From Balaenoptera acutorostrata (taxonomy: Eukaryota > Chordata > Mammalia > Artiodactyla > Balaenopteridae): DNA of 64,000 nt. How positions within the stretch are numbered: position 1 is the stretch's first letter; each line of letters begins with the position of its first letter. The DNA lies in assembly GCF_949987535.1 (NCBI RefSeq), contig NC_080074.1:43507641-43571640 (forward strand). Reading direction: 5' to 3'. Below are positions 11,991 through 22,819 of this stretch, piece by piece. The position numbers and the translations under genes were made by a program. The notes below the pieces were generated by a model. That model searched no databases, had not been told where the DNA came from, and saw only the letters and a program-made list of their open reading frames with translations.

Positions 11991-13059
11991 GAAAACGTTG
12001 CTATTAGAGAAAAAGATGGCTGTCTCCATTTTCGCATGCTAGGGCATTGATATAATTTACCCCCATGTGACGGCTCCTTTCTTAGAAATTGGACTTGAAC
12101 CCCTCCTTTGTGAATAGTGGTCCTCCTCCCCTCCGTGGGTGGGGTTGTGGTCTGGAATGAGAGAATGAAATTTACAGAGAGCTTTTTGCTCTGCATAATA
12201 AAGTGGCAGGACTTGAGGACTGTTACCTAGTACCTCAAAGGCAACTGGAAACAAATAGGCTTGTGGAAGCTGGGTGCAACCTGTGCCCCAGATTTCCCCA
12301 GATATGTCAGAGGAAGGAGGACCTTGGAAGGGGTGGGGTGTGTGGACCCTTTGGTGCATTTAGAAGTGGAGAAGTGGAGTAATAACAACGTAATGCGGTA
12401 GAGTCACGTACTGGTTGCAGTGGGACCGCAGAGGAGAGGATCTGCCTCTTTGCTGGGCGAGGGTAGGGGCTGGAGGCGTGAAAACTTCACGGAGTACACG
12501 ATGTGTGAGGCTAACCCTAAAATATGAGTAGGAGTTCATCAGATGTCTGAGAAGAAAAGAGCCTTCCAGAAAGAGGGCTCATACATCAGTGAGTTACAGC
12601 CCCACTCCCAGTACCTTGTGAGTTTTTTTCTTTGCGTGAGCTATTGTATCTGTCTAGGGCTCCTGCCAAAATACAAGTACGTTCCCTGGGAAGGTATTAT
12701 GATCTTGTAACAGAAGTTTCAGAGGAATGTATTAAGTGAGTTTTGTTAAAGGAAGAGAAAAAAACCAGGGCATTCAGCTCTGGGAGGTCAAGTCCCATCC
12801 TTACTTTACCCCCGTTTGTGGGTGAAATGGGGGTCCTGGGTATCCCGGAGGAAACTGAAGAACAGTGGTGCTAGTGAGGGGGAGTGTGTGTGTTGAGAGG
12901 CCAGGGCTCAAAATAGACTCTGAAGATAAACATTACCTCCTGAGCCACCCTGGCTTTGACAAAATGGCTTTGCCCTAGTTTAGGTGGGAGATGACTAATA
13001 ATTTGACCATTTCAAACCATTACTGTGTTTGAAATGAACAACATGCAGAACAAAAAATG
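11991..13059. other. Mostly unassigned sequence with a weak L2 trace
   Basis: No gene. Positions about 12370-12570 ('gaggctaaccctaaaatatgagtaggagttcatcagatg') resemble the antisense L2 body and may belong with the L2 piece ending near 11990. The rest shows nothing. Confidence 0.35.
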
Positions 13060-13640
13060 TGATAGTAATAATGAAATGGCTAGTAGTCATTGAGAACTCA
13101 TTGTGTTCTTAGGTTTTTTTTTTTTTAATATTTTAATGAGACTCTTGTCTGCTTACATTCTTTTTGTTTATGTATGTATGTATGTATGGCTGTGTTGGGT
13201 CTTCGTTTCTGTGCGAGGGCTTTCCCTAGTTGCGGCAAGTGGGGGCCACTCTTCATCGCGGTGCGCGGGCCTCTCACTATCGCGGCCTCTCTTGTTGCAG
13301 AGCACAGGCTCCAGACACGCAGGCTCAGTAGTTGTGGCTCACGGGCCTAGTTGCTCCGCGGCATGTGGGATCTTCCCAGACCACGGCTCGAACCCGTGTC
13401 CCCTGCATTAGCAGGCAGATTCTCAACCACTGCACCACCAGGGAAGCCCTCATTGTGTTCTTTATATGCAGTTTCTCATTTCAACCTTCTTGCCATCTGG
13501 TGAAATAGATACTATCACTAGCATCTTCTTTTTGCAGAGGATGGAACAGAAAAGTGAACTGACTTGGCAGTGGTTACAGAGCCAATAGCAATGGATCCTG
13601 GATCCCAGTCTAGGCTCTTAACTGCTAGCCATGCTGCCTT
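13060..13640 (-). repeat. MIR-like element interrupted by a SINE
   Basis: Flanks of the SINE at 13111-13448 read as antisense MIR: 'gtcattgagaactcattgtg' before it; 'agtttctcatttcaacc', 'tttgcagaggatggaacag' and 'gttacagagcc' after it. The two sides join at the TSD. Confidence 0.55.
13111..13448 (-). mobile_element. CHR-type tRNA-SINE, antisense, with extended tail
   Basis: This is a full antisense copy: head at 13448 (ccaccagggaagcc), box B as 'ctcgaacc', body 'gggggccactcttcatcgcgg', then a (TGTA)n tail. TSD TCATTGTGTTCTT is at 13098-13110 and 13450-13462. On the element strand the (CATA)n tail is followed by about 45 bases and then poly-A. Of these, AAAAAGAATGTAAGCAGA (13148-13165 on plus) is identical to bases in the tail of the SINE at 55.8 kb. 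Confidence 0.95.
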
Positions 13641-13949
13641 TCTGCTGCTGGAAGATTCAAGCCAAGATTTGGGCATAATCCTAGAGATTGCATAAGCACT
13701 AAATGTCTTCTGTGAGTCTCCTTTCCTGGCGTTTTGGGTGAGACAGTGCTTTACTGTGCTGGGTTGTCCTGTGCAGTAGCACCTACAGGTCCTGCTCACC
13801 AACTACTCCCTAGGCACTGTGACCGTCTCCCATTCCTGTCCACATCCGTTGCCCCATGCTCCACTGGCTAAGAACAAGGGTAGGCTCACAAGGCAGAACC
13901 TGAGCCAATCAAACCTGGAAATCTGACAATGGCCAAGAGCTTGGGATAA

Positions 13950-14060
13950 GAGCTGGTGACTCTGGGCAAGTTCTTAAGTTCCCCAAGCTTTAGTTTTTTT
14001 CATCAGGATAATGAGATTGGTTCTCCAGTTCCCATAGGATTATGGTAAGGAGCCAACAGT
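13950..14060 (+). repeat. MIR SINE fragment, sense
   Basis: The text 'gtgactctgggcaagttcttaagttccccaagctttag...catcaggataatgag' is the MIR core in sense. Confidence 0.55.
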
Positions 14061-14199
14061 GCTTCAAAATAAAGTAGAATTTTGTGCAGAGTGTAAAGAC
14101 TAATCAGAAAGAGTTGCTGCCCACAAGGAACTCAGAGCTTAGCAAGGGAGTGAGATCCTCAACTGACCCTCATAAATGACGAAGTGATGTAGAGCTTTG

Positions 14200-14360
14200 C
14201 ACTACTCAGTGTGATCTATGGCCAAGAACACGGGCATCACTGGGCTGTTAAAAATATAGACTCCTAGGCCTCATTCCAGCCCTACTGAATCAGAATGTGT
14301 CTCATAATAGGATCCCCAGGTCATTTGGATGCACATACATTTTGAAGAGCTCTGGTTGTA
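14200..14360 (+). mobile_element. MER5-like hAT DNA transposon remnant
   Basis: The text 'gtgatctatggccaagaacacgggcatcactggg', 'taaaaatatagactcctaggcctcattccagccctactgaatcagaa' and 'ggatccccaggtcatttggatgcacat' follow the MER5A/B nonautonomous hAT pattern, including the diagnostic CCTACTGAATCAGAA. Confidence 0.8.
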
Positions 14361-14636
14361 GGACACATAGGAGGGAACAACTAAGTCTGATTGTTGTAAC
14401 GATCAGGGACGTCTTCCAGGGAAGGGAACACAAGACTTTGAAAAAACAGATAGGCTTTTAATAGGCAGAGAGGAGAGAGAGGGAGTCTGCTAGGTAGGGG
14501 CATAGAATTTCTCTCCTTAGAACTGTTTCTTAATTTGAGACCTTGCAGCTCCACAAAAGATGAACATGTATGTGTAATCAGGAAACAAGAGGGTTTGAGG
14601 TTCCAGATTTGTGTCTGACGATAGTATTAATTCAGT

Positions 14637-14740
14637 TCAACAAACGTTATTGGACACCAATTACTGATTGTCATTCAATATGTGTGTTTCAGGAATGGGC
14701 ATGAAGGGTGAACAAAACAGGTGTGTCCTTTCCCTGAGTT
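14637..14740 (-). repeat. L2 LINE fragment, antisense
   Basis: The text 'caacaaacgttattggacacc...gggcatgaagggtgaacaaaacag' fits the antisense L2 3' part. Confidence 0.5.
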
Positions 14741-14749
14741 CTGAACCCA

Positions 14750-14920
14750 GAAGGGCTCAGGTTAGAATTCTGGGAAAACCATATACCAGCTGTCCAAATT
14801 TTTAAGCCTCTTCATTCTTCAGTTTCCACATCTGTAAATTGGATCATAGTGGTACCCACTTCACTGGGTTTGTGTGAAACTTTTATGTGTAATACATTTA
14901 GAGCACTGAGAATAGGAACA
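14750..14920 (+). repeat. MIR SINE, sense
   Basis: The text 'ttaagcctcttcattcttcagtttccacatctgtaaattgg' and 'ttagagcactgag' follow the MIR order. Confidence 0.65.
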
Positions 14921-15159
14921 GGAGCGTAGAGAAGTTTATTGGGCACTTTTTATAATTAGTGGTTAGTGTGGGCAGAGTAACTGGAAATTTTGGAATAGGT
15001 TAAACATTTCTGAAGACATTTCAAGATTCCCTGGATGGCCAATTTGCTTGTGTTTCCTGCCACCAGACTGCAGAGAACATTAAATAAGAGGGTAGATAAT
15101 ATTCACCGTGGTACCTACCTAGTTATGAGCCCGTCCAAAGACGTTCCTCTTGAGCAGTT

Positions 15160-15350
15160 TTATCCTGGCTCATACCTTGCTAATTGTGTGACCAAGGACC
15201 GGTCACTTAACTCCCCAGGCCTCAGTTTCCTCGTATGTATAACAGTGATAATCATCGTACCTGCACGTAGGGCTGTTACCAGGATTAAATGAATTACTCT
15301 AAGTGCTTAGAACAGCGCCTGATCCGTATTAAGCAATCTGTAAATCTTAT
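15160..15350 (+). repeat. MIR SINE, sense
   Basis: Core signature: 'tgtgtgaccaaggaccggtcacttaactccccaggcctcagtttcctc', 'ggattaaatgaatt' and 'gtgcttagaacagcgcctg'. Confidence 0.85.
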
Positions 15351-15817
15351 CTATCATCTTCATCCCCATGGTTCTTCTTTTTATCATTTCCCTTCGTTGA
15401 AGAGCTATCTGAAAATTAGGCCCCATCTAGGGCTCCCTCCCATGTCAAGTCAAGGCTGGTTCTGACAATACAGTGTCTTTTATGCTCAAATCCTTGGCTG
15501 TTCCACTCCTCTGGCTTGATAGGAGCTTGGCTTGGTTGGTTATTAGGCCGCAGAGTGTACTTTTGGTCCATTTCTGCCATCTGAGCAAAAAGGAAAATGG
15601 TGTATACATCCTCAGAATAGTCTATCTGTTAAGAATTCCACTGTCATCACCACCCCCCAGACTCTGTCACACACAATCTTTCTCTACTTTGTGAATTTGG
15701 ACATACTTTTTAAAGTTCTTATATCCTTAGCATTGGCAATTTCTTTCAAGGGAACAGATAGACTAAGCACATCTACAGAGATGTATACCTACCCTTTAAA
15801 ATACGGCAGCTGCTCTG
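15351..15817. other. Unassigned sequence
   Basis: No gene or repeat is recognised. Confidence 0.35.
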
Positions 15818-15831
15818 AAATTGCCAATCAG

Positions 15832-16143
15832 GGGCTTCCCTGGTGGCGCAGTGGTTAAGAATCTGCCTGCCAATGCAGGGGACACAGGTTCGAGCCCCGG
15901 TCCGGGAAGATCCCACATGCCACGGAGCGACTAAGCCCGTGCACCACAACTACTGAGCCTGCAGCTCTAGAGCCCGTGAGCCACAACTACTGAAGCCCGC
16001 GCACCTGGAGCCCGTGCTCTGCAACAAGAGAAGCCACCTCAATGAGAAGCTCGCGCACCGCAACGAAGAGTAGCCCCCACTCGCCACAGCTAGAGAGAGC
16101 CCGCGCACAGCAACGAAGACCCAAGGCAGCCAAAAAAAAAAAA
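15832..16143 (+). mobile_element. CHR-type tRNA-SINE, sense
   Basis: The head is GGCTTCCCTGGTGGCGCAGT (containing box A) followed by box B GGTTCGAGCCC. The body carries the longer middle part ('gagcccgtgagccacaactactgaagcccgcgcacctggagcc') and a poly-A tail. TSD AAATTGCCAATCAG is at 15818-15831 and 16144-16157, a perfect 14-bp match. The body differs from the copies at 44.9 and 55.8 kb, so it is probably another subfamily. Confidence 0.96.
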
Positions 16144-16157
16144 AAATTGCCAATCAG

Positions 16158-17744
16158 CCCAGTCTCATATTTTCTATCCTGCTAGATTGGGTATTTCATT
16201 GTTTTGCTTTTTCTGTTCCCCTTTCGTTAGTACACAATGTACTATTTCACTATGAGGAGAAAACAGAGCACCTGTTGTAAATCTTTGAGGATTTTGTTCT
16301 GTGTTTTCTTGTAAAGCCAAACCAGAAACCCCCCACTGGCAAAACCAGCTGTGTCTCATATTTAAACACAAACTATAAAGTGTCAAGGGAAAGAAAAAGT
16401 GACTTAGCCAATGAAAACAGTACACGGGGGGCCAGAATCTGTTGTCAAGATTTATGAGCTGAAAGCAAGTTACACTTTAATGAATGTTAAATGAAACCCA
16501 TCTTATTCGTGGAAGACAGGCTATATTTTCTTATGGACATTTATGTGGAATGCCTTTTTTCTGAAACTTGAGTTGTCTCCTCAAAATGATATGCACGTCA
16601 GCACATTATAATAAATCTTCTGAAAACTAGAAAATATATGATGGTTTGGTACTATGGAAATTATATTTTTTCCCTCTAAAATATGTCAGATTTTTATGTA
16701 CAGAGAAATGTTATGAGGGAAGAGTATGGAAAGAAAGCAGGGTCTTGTATTTCATCTTCCTTTACCCTTGGTTTGAGGCACTTGTGATTTTGAAAACGAG
16801 GCCCAGATTTGGTACTGGGAGTCAGACATGGGCAAAGTTGGTTCCCAGCGTCTTTAGTACTTTTCTACTATCCTCCAAATTCTCCTTCAGTCCTGGCTGC
16901 CACAAGGAAATCCGCCCCCTCTTCCATACCACTCCCACTGCCTAATGTCACCAGAAAAAGATGGACTCTTAGTGTGAATGTGACCTTTTAGAAGAGTATT
17001 TGCATTTAAAATGTCTTACTGAGTGTGGAAGGAAAGGCTGGTGCAATTGGGGGCATTTGGGGCATGTAAGGAATTAATAGTATTTTGTGGGGAGTCTCCC
17101 ATCCAAGGGCACCTGTTGTATCATATTCTCTGTACTCCAGCGATGGGCAGCACAGAGGCCCTGGAGAAGGAGACTGTAGAGTTAGCTTCTCAGTGTTTCT
17201 AAATCACAGGAAATGCTGACTTGGAGCCTACCTGTCTGGACTGGCTGTGTATGCAAGAGACAGAAATAGAAACAATCCCCGAAGTGCGGCCAAGCCAGCC
17301 TGACAAGGAAGTGGACTGAAGCATCTGTTAGAAATGCCTTCCTCAGGCAGGATGGAAGCCAGTGCTGGAAGAGGAGGTGTGGCGGGCTGTGCGTGGCAGG
17401 CACTCATGGGCTTCTCTGTGAGAGCTGGAGTCCCGCTGAGCAGGACTGGAGTTGAGAGGTCTCAGCCTTCTAGGGTGGCACTTCCACAATACAGTCTGCA
17501 TTTTCCAGAACTATGTGGAAGTTCTTCCTTTTGGTTGTGCAGGGTGATGATTTGGCGTATCAGGCTGTAGTCGCCAGGTTAGGCAGGTTACAAGTCCTTT
17601 TCCAGGTTAGGGCGTATATACCATATGTTGTCGGGACAACGGTTTGGTCTCTAATTTGGGAGGCGTATATTTAATGGTTAAAAAACAGGATTTGGTGTCA
17701 GACTGAAGACAGAAGTCCCTCTAGGGCAGGAATGGCACCCAGCC
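16158..17744. other. Unassigned unique sequence
   Basis: About 1.6 kb with no recognisable repeat or gene. Open frames at 16646-16945 and 17334-17570 have no familiar domain. Confidence 0.4.
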
Positions 17745-17850
17745 TGTTTGTCGATGTACCAATACCTGGCTCTGTTCCTGGCACAGAGTATATGCTCGGT
17801 AACTCTCTGTTGAATGTTGAGGGAATGAATAGATGGATGTGTGAATGAAT
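17745..17850 (+). repeat. L2 LINE 3' end, sense
   Basis: The text 'ctggctctgttcctggcacagagtatatgctcggtaactctctgttgaatgttgaggg...gaatgaatgaa' is the typical L2 3' terminus. Confidence 0.75.
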
Positions 17851-18055
17851 GAACCAACCTGTCTGAAATCCCAGAGCTGCTCTGTTGTAGCTCTGTGGCT
17901 CTGGGCAGGCTACCCAAGCGCTCTGGGTCTCAGTGTTCTTATTTGCAAAATTGGAAAAAACAATACTTACTTTATAGCTGGAAGAAATAAAACGATCTAA
18001 TGTCCCTGTAGCCCTTAGCACAGTGCTTTAACAGAGATAACGTTATCATTATAGT
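17851..18055 (+). repeat. MIR SINE, sense
   Basis: The text 'tctgtggctctgggcaggctacccaagcgctctgggtctcagtgttcttatttgcaaaattgg' and 'cccttagcacagtgct' follow the MIR core and 3' part. Confidence 0.75.
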
Positions 18056-18834
18056 GGTAGCAGCGGTATTAACAGTAAGGGCTCCCCCGCTCACAGGGTA
18101 GGGTTGTTTTTCAGGGAGGGGCTAAAATGTGGGGTACAGATCCTTGCAGCAGCCACTGAGAGGCTCGACAGAGGAGAATCATGCTGGAATGGGGAGTCCT
18201 CACAGAGGGTGTTTTAAGAGGCTTAGAGACCTTACATGCTTTGGCCTTGGCAAAGAAGGTGGAAATGGCTGGGGTGGGGTCTTAGAAAAACCGAGTCAGT
18301 TTGAGTAGGAGTTTGGCCTTTGGGAAGTCACAGATGCGTCTGGCCTCAAAGCTCAGGCCGTTTCTAGCACCCCGTGCCACGTATGCCTACTTACACGAAG
18401 AAGGGGGGGCTAGATCCAAGGTGACAACCTAGCATGTGCGCGTGTGTTAAAGGTCTGGAAGGCATTGCCTGGTTGGCAATAGAGACAAAGAAAGTCATGG
18501 GAGGAGGTAGTAGGAGAAAAGGAAGGGTGTGTGTTTATTAAGTTCTTGCTCTTTTTCCCTTCTGGCTGGTGTCAGCCTCACCCATGGCCTTACCTATGGG
18601 AAGCATGGCTGACATTGTTGACACACTGGGTTTTCTCACTCTGATGTGTACTCATTCTTTGGGTGAAAAACGTTGATGTTTGCTGTCATGTGATCTTATC
18701 CTATGTTTGGAGCCAGTTTTCATGGCCTTTACGATGGACAAAGCACTTGCTAAAAGGGAATACATAAAATGCATGAAGGGAGAACCCACAGAGAAAGTGG
18801 CTGCCACCAATGTATCTTTTTAGCCATGGTAAAC
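18056..18834. other. Unassigned sequence
   Basis: No gene or repeat is recognised. Confidence 0.35.
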
Positions 18835-19012
18835 CAGGCATTGGGCTGGGTATTTTACGTACATCAGGTCTAATTTTTACAACGCCTCTCTCCATTGTAT
18901 AGATGGGAAAACTGAGGCTTACATAGGTTAAGTAACTTGGTTAATCCGTCGTGAAGTCAGGATTCAAACTCGGGTCTTCGCGAATTCCAGACCAGTGCTC
19001 TTTCCAGTCCTG
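18835..19012 (-). repeat. MIR SINE, antisense
   Basis: The text 'accaggcattgggctgggtattttacg', 'gatgggaaaactgaggcttacataggttaagtaacttgg', 'ggattcaaactcgggtctt' and 'cagtgctctttcca' give the complete antisense MIR order. Confidence 0.88.
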
Positions 19013-19187
19013 TGTCATGCATGTGAGGGTTCAAAGCCCAGCAAGGCCCCCCCCGCCCCCGGCCTTTTTCTTCTTCCCTCTACAGTGACTTGGACAGCTA
19101 GCTCAGCGAATGGATATCGATGGAAAACAATCACTTGCTGTTCCGGGGACGATGGCTGTATCTCAACTCATTAAGAGCAGTGAACGT

Positions 19188-19343
19188 GGACTTCCCTGGT
19201 GGTCCAGTGTTTGAGACTCTGCGCTTCCGCTGCAGGGGGCACGGGTTCGATCCCTGGTCGGAGGGGGGGGGCATGGGGGCTGGGTAACTAACATCTCACA
19301 TCACGTGGCGCGGCCGGAAAAAAAAACCCAAAAAACAAAACAG
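19188..19343 (+). mobile_element. CHR-type tRNA-SINE, short form, sense
   Basis: The head is 'ggacttccctggtggtccagtg', box B is GGTTCGATCCC, and the tail is A-rich 'ggaaaaaaaaaccc'. A run of nine G follows box B. An imperfect flank repeat (cagtgaacgtgg / cagtgacgatgg) may be the TSD. The element sits in MIR sequence. Confidence 0.88.
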
Positions 19344-19344
19344 T

Positions 19345-19500
19345 GACGATGGAGTCCTCAGCGTGTGCCAGTCACTCTGCTAAGAGCGTTGCATCCATGG
19401 TCTCATTTAATCCTCACTGCAAGCCCGTGCGCTAAGCACTCTGTGTGCGGTGAGCTGGGATTAGCACAGCGCCTTCCCAGCGCACCGCCCGTGCCTCACC
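19345..19500 (-). repeat. MIR SINE, antisense
   Basis: The text 'agcgtgtgccagtcactctgctaagagcgttgcatccatggtctcatttaatcctcactgc' is antisense MIR. Confidence 0.7.
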
Positions 19501-19759
19501 AGGGTGGGGTCCACTGCACTGGCTTCCAGGCTGGATGTAGTAAGAAAATTACACTGGAGACTCTGGTTACTTACTAGGTTCGCAGCATTCTCTGCCAGAC
19601 CACGAACAGCTGGTGTAGGCCCACTCCTTCCCCAGAAACGAGTGAGTGAGGAGTGCAGAGACAGTTCATTGCCAGTCAACGAGACCCGTAAGCTGGGTGG
19701 GACAGCAGTTTTTGCGGGGCCGTGTCCCACCTTACCACCTCCGTCCCTGCCATAGTAGT

Positions 19760-19950
19760 GAGAATATTAGGTCATGTTTGTTGATACGTTGCTAAGCGCT
19801 GGGCACCGTCCTAGTCGTTGGACGTGCGTTTGCTCATTGAATCTTCGCAACTACTCTCTAGGGGTGGAACTCAGACAGAAAAGTCAGGCCATTTGCCCAA
19901 GGTCTCACAGGAAGCAAAGGGAAGGGCTCTGATTCAGACCCAAGGATGTT
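19760..19950 (-). repeat. MIR SINE, antisense
   Basis: The text 'ttgctaagcgctgggcaccgtcc', 'ctcattgaatcttcgcaactac' and 'gccatttgcccaaggtctcacagg' is antisense MIR. Confidence 0.78.
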
Positions 19951-20829
19951 TGTTTTTAGAGGCCAGATGCCTGAAAAGGTCTACAGTTGATAATCTCCAC
20001 CAGACTGTAACTTCTTTGAGGACCATTGTGTTTTCATCCCCTTCACGACACTCGTCCGTACATAGTAGGGACTCTGTAATTCTTGTTACTCAGTGGGACC
20101 GCGGAAAGGTGGTTGCTTCAGGTGACTGGAAATGCCTTGGAGCATAATGTGTGCGCTGAGTGCTTCGTAACCGACTTGGGTTGAGGCCAGGCTTATTTTC
20201 CTGTTCTAGATCTGACCTCCATATGCTCCCTTGGGCCAGCTGGCTTCAGTGATTCGGGTTGTTTCCCACTTAGCTTTCCCAGCCAAGCTTACTGCCTGGC
20301 ATTCTGCTCACCTTTTACTTTTAACTAAGCCTCCCTGCTCAGCCCTCTCCCCTGTGTGAATCAGGTTGGATTTCCACAAAGGGCATTTTCCAGGCGAAAT
20401 TCCATACTTGCTGCTTTCTGAGCTGTGAAGATCTGACCTGGGCGGAGGAGGCATTATGTTTTCAGAGAAGGTCGGGGCTCGAAGCTGTTCCTTCATCTCA
20501 GGGCCCCCGCTCTCTCCCTTTGGTGCAGTTATCAGTTGGATGCACTTCATTAGAGAGACCCTGGGCTGGTTCTTTGGAGCTTCCTGCCGGCCAGCTGCTG
20601 CGGTGGGGTTGGCAGGTACCAGGTGTGGCCGGCAAACATACCTGCCACGGAGGCCAGTGCCCTTTGAAGTGCCGCAAGAATGTCACACTTCAAAGAAGCC
20701 TCCCTGCAGCTGTCACCTGGCTATCTAGTGGAGGTCAGAGAGTTAATATGCAACCACAAAACCCAGTCCTTCCACCTCTGACCTACACCTGGGAAGCTGA
20801 AGCCCATTTTCCTCTGGCGCAGAGGATCT
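19951..20829. other. Unassigned unique sequence
   Basis: Non-repetitive. Open frames on both strands at 20308-20830 overlap each other and have no recognised domain. They are treated as chance frames in GC-richer DNA. Confidence 0.4.
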
Positions 20830-21310
20830 GAAAGCATTGTGCCTAACTTATCTCAGCATTGTTCCTGATTTATCTGGCAAGAGCTCGGTGCCCTGGATCT
20901 TTAGATAAAGATCCATTGTACACACCCATCCAGCAATAAAATAAGTAAATGAGCTGCATTTTTCTTTTCTGAATAGGAATTATTTAGTAATGAAGTATTT
21001 ACAATTACTATTAGCAGGAGTTTAATTATGGGACTAATTTGTGGAAGAAATTAGCGAGGCCTTGTTCAAAGTGGCACCTTTTATCTGAGGATCACAATGC
21101 ATTGTATGCAAGTTAATGAACTCTCCTGTGCTCAGTATACATTCAATTACTGTTTCAAAATTTCCTTGGGCATCCAGCGCTCTGGGGCTGGGTGGGAAGC
21201 CAAAGTTTATAAATTTCAGCAAGATGGATGTAGATTAGATCTAAAAATGGACTTCCTGGTTGTGATGTTATTAAATGATGGTCTGAATTACTGTGTCAGT
21301 TTTTAAAGAC
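20830..21310. promoter_or_regulatory. Candidate noncoding regulatory element with GATA motifs
   Basis: This repeat-free segment carries GATA-type hexamers at 20848-20853 (TTATCT), 20870-20875 (TTATCT), 20903-20908 (AGATAA) and 21081-21086 (TTATCT). Homeodomain-like cores rich in TAATTA/TTAATTA and octamer-like AT blocks lie between 20970 and 21070. Its texture resembles conserved enhancers of developmental genes. This is inference only: conservation and activity cannot be judged from one sequence. Confidence 0.3.
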
Positions 21311-22094
21311 TTGCATGATGGGGTCTTCCTGCCACTCTGATGGAGCACTTTTCACCACCAAACCAAACCGTCATCCTCCTGAGTAGAACAAGCTGAGTCT
21401 TGGACTTAAACACAAATAGTAAAGTATTAAAGAAAAGAAAAAGAGAGTTGGAGTGTGTGACCTAGGAAAACCCAAATTCTGGGCAACTCTTCTTTAAGAC
21501 TCTGGACTCTGGGAAACCAGCACAGCAGGAGGGTGTTGATGCCTCAATAACATCATAAGGAACAAACTTGTCACGTGGTAGACTTTGATGCTGTTTCTGT
21601 TCACAAGTTGAGACTTCAGCTCCCTTTTCCCCCACTCTCAGCCACACATTCCAGTAAAGGTTATAGGCTCCATGTTGTTAAAAAATAGGAGACAGATATG
21701 TGCACACATGTGTTTGGGGTGGAGTTTCATTTCAGATTTCTGTCTAGTCCTGACCCATCAACCAGCCAGCCCCGTTGTCCTAATATTCCTTCCACAGTTG
21801 GTTTATATGGGCTTCACGTTTCTTCCACCTACTCTTCCTTGGGCAGGGAGAAACAAGATTTTGCAACACAGTAGGTTCTTTGCAAACTGTCCTCGATGAC
21901 TCGGATGATGGAAACTTACCTTTTATTCTCTTTTCCCCTATATTCTTCCCCTCCCAATGTTTTATAGTTTATTAGAACCACCAAAATTTCTGAAGCTTTG
22001 GTGCTAAACTTTGCAATTAGTTTTCTTCCATGCTTAAGAGTCAGGGTCCCTGGACTCATATCCAGCTGCAGCGGAGTGAGTGGAAAGCCAGATG

Positions 22095-22320
22095 AGTTAA
22101 GACAAGGGTTTCTAGAATTGGGCTGCTTAGTTCAAAATCTGATTCTGCCACGTACTAGCCATGGGAGTTTGCGCAGGTTTCTTAATCTCTTTGCCGCAGT
22201 TTTCTCATCTGTCACATGGGGACAGTAATAATCCCTACCTTATCAAAAAGTGTGAGGGTTTACATGTAAAACCCTTGATAAGCACAAAAGAATGTTCTGA
22301 CGATAATGATTGTTACTGCT
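22095..22320 (+). repeat. MIR SINE, sense
   Basis: The text 'ttcaaaatctgattctgccacgtactagccatgggagtttgcgcaggtttcttaatctctttgccgcagttttctcatctgtcacatgggg' is a well-preserved MIR core. Confidence 0.85.
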
Positions 22321-22819
22321 AATTAATTGGACTCCAGAAAAATAAGGATGAGTCTTCTAGGGGAAGAGTTCGGCTTACATCTCTTCCTAGGTCCAGAACA
22401 TCTTCAGTTATTATAGTGTTTCTCCAGTTGTGGGTTGGATCTTATTAATGGTTTATGAAATCAGTTTAACTGGGTCTCAACTAGGCTAAGAGAAAAGAAA
22501 ATGGCAGTATATATGGCAGGTATTAAGGGCAGTACTGTTTTATAAAACTTTTGTTTCTATTAGTGGTGTATACATACATGTTATATATTGTATATGTTTG
22601 CTTACATACTTAGATGTGCCTATTGACATATATACTCAGAGAAGTTATTCTGAATCACAAAGTAAAATATATGAATTCAACTGCAGTCAAAAAAAAAAAA
22701 AAAAGAAGAAAAACACGATACTAAAAATACAAATTGAAAAGAATTGCTTGTTGCAACCCTGTGACTCCTCTACAGCATAGATTATATACTGAGCTCTTTC
22801 AAAATATATGGTTTTAGAA
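22321..22819. other. Unassigned AT-rich sequence with a poly-A run
   Basis: No gene. A run of 16 A at about 22689-22704 could be a retroelement tail, but nothing recognisable precedes it. Confidence 0.35.

Noticed and set aside
15832..15910. tRNA-like box A and box B
   Set aside because: These are the promoter parts of a tRNA-derived SINE. The cloverleaf and acceptor stem are not kept, so it is not a tRNA gene.
20456..20831. Overlapping frames of 80-103 codons
   Set aside because: Slightly GC-richer DNA yields such frames by chance; no domain.
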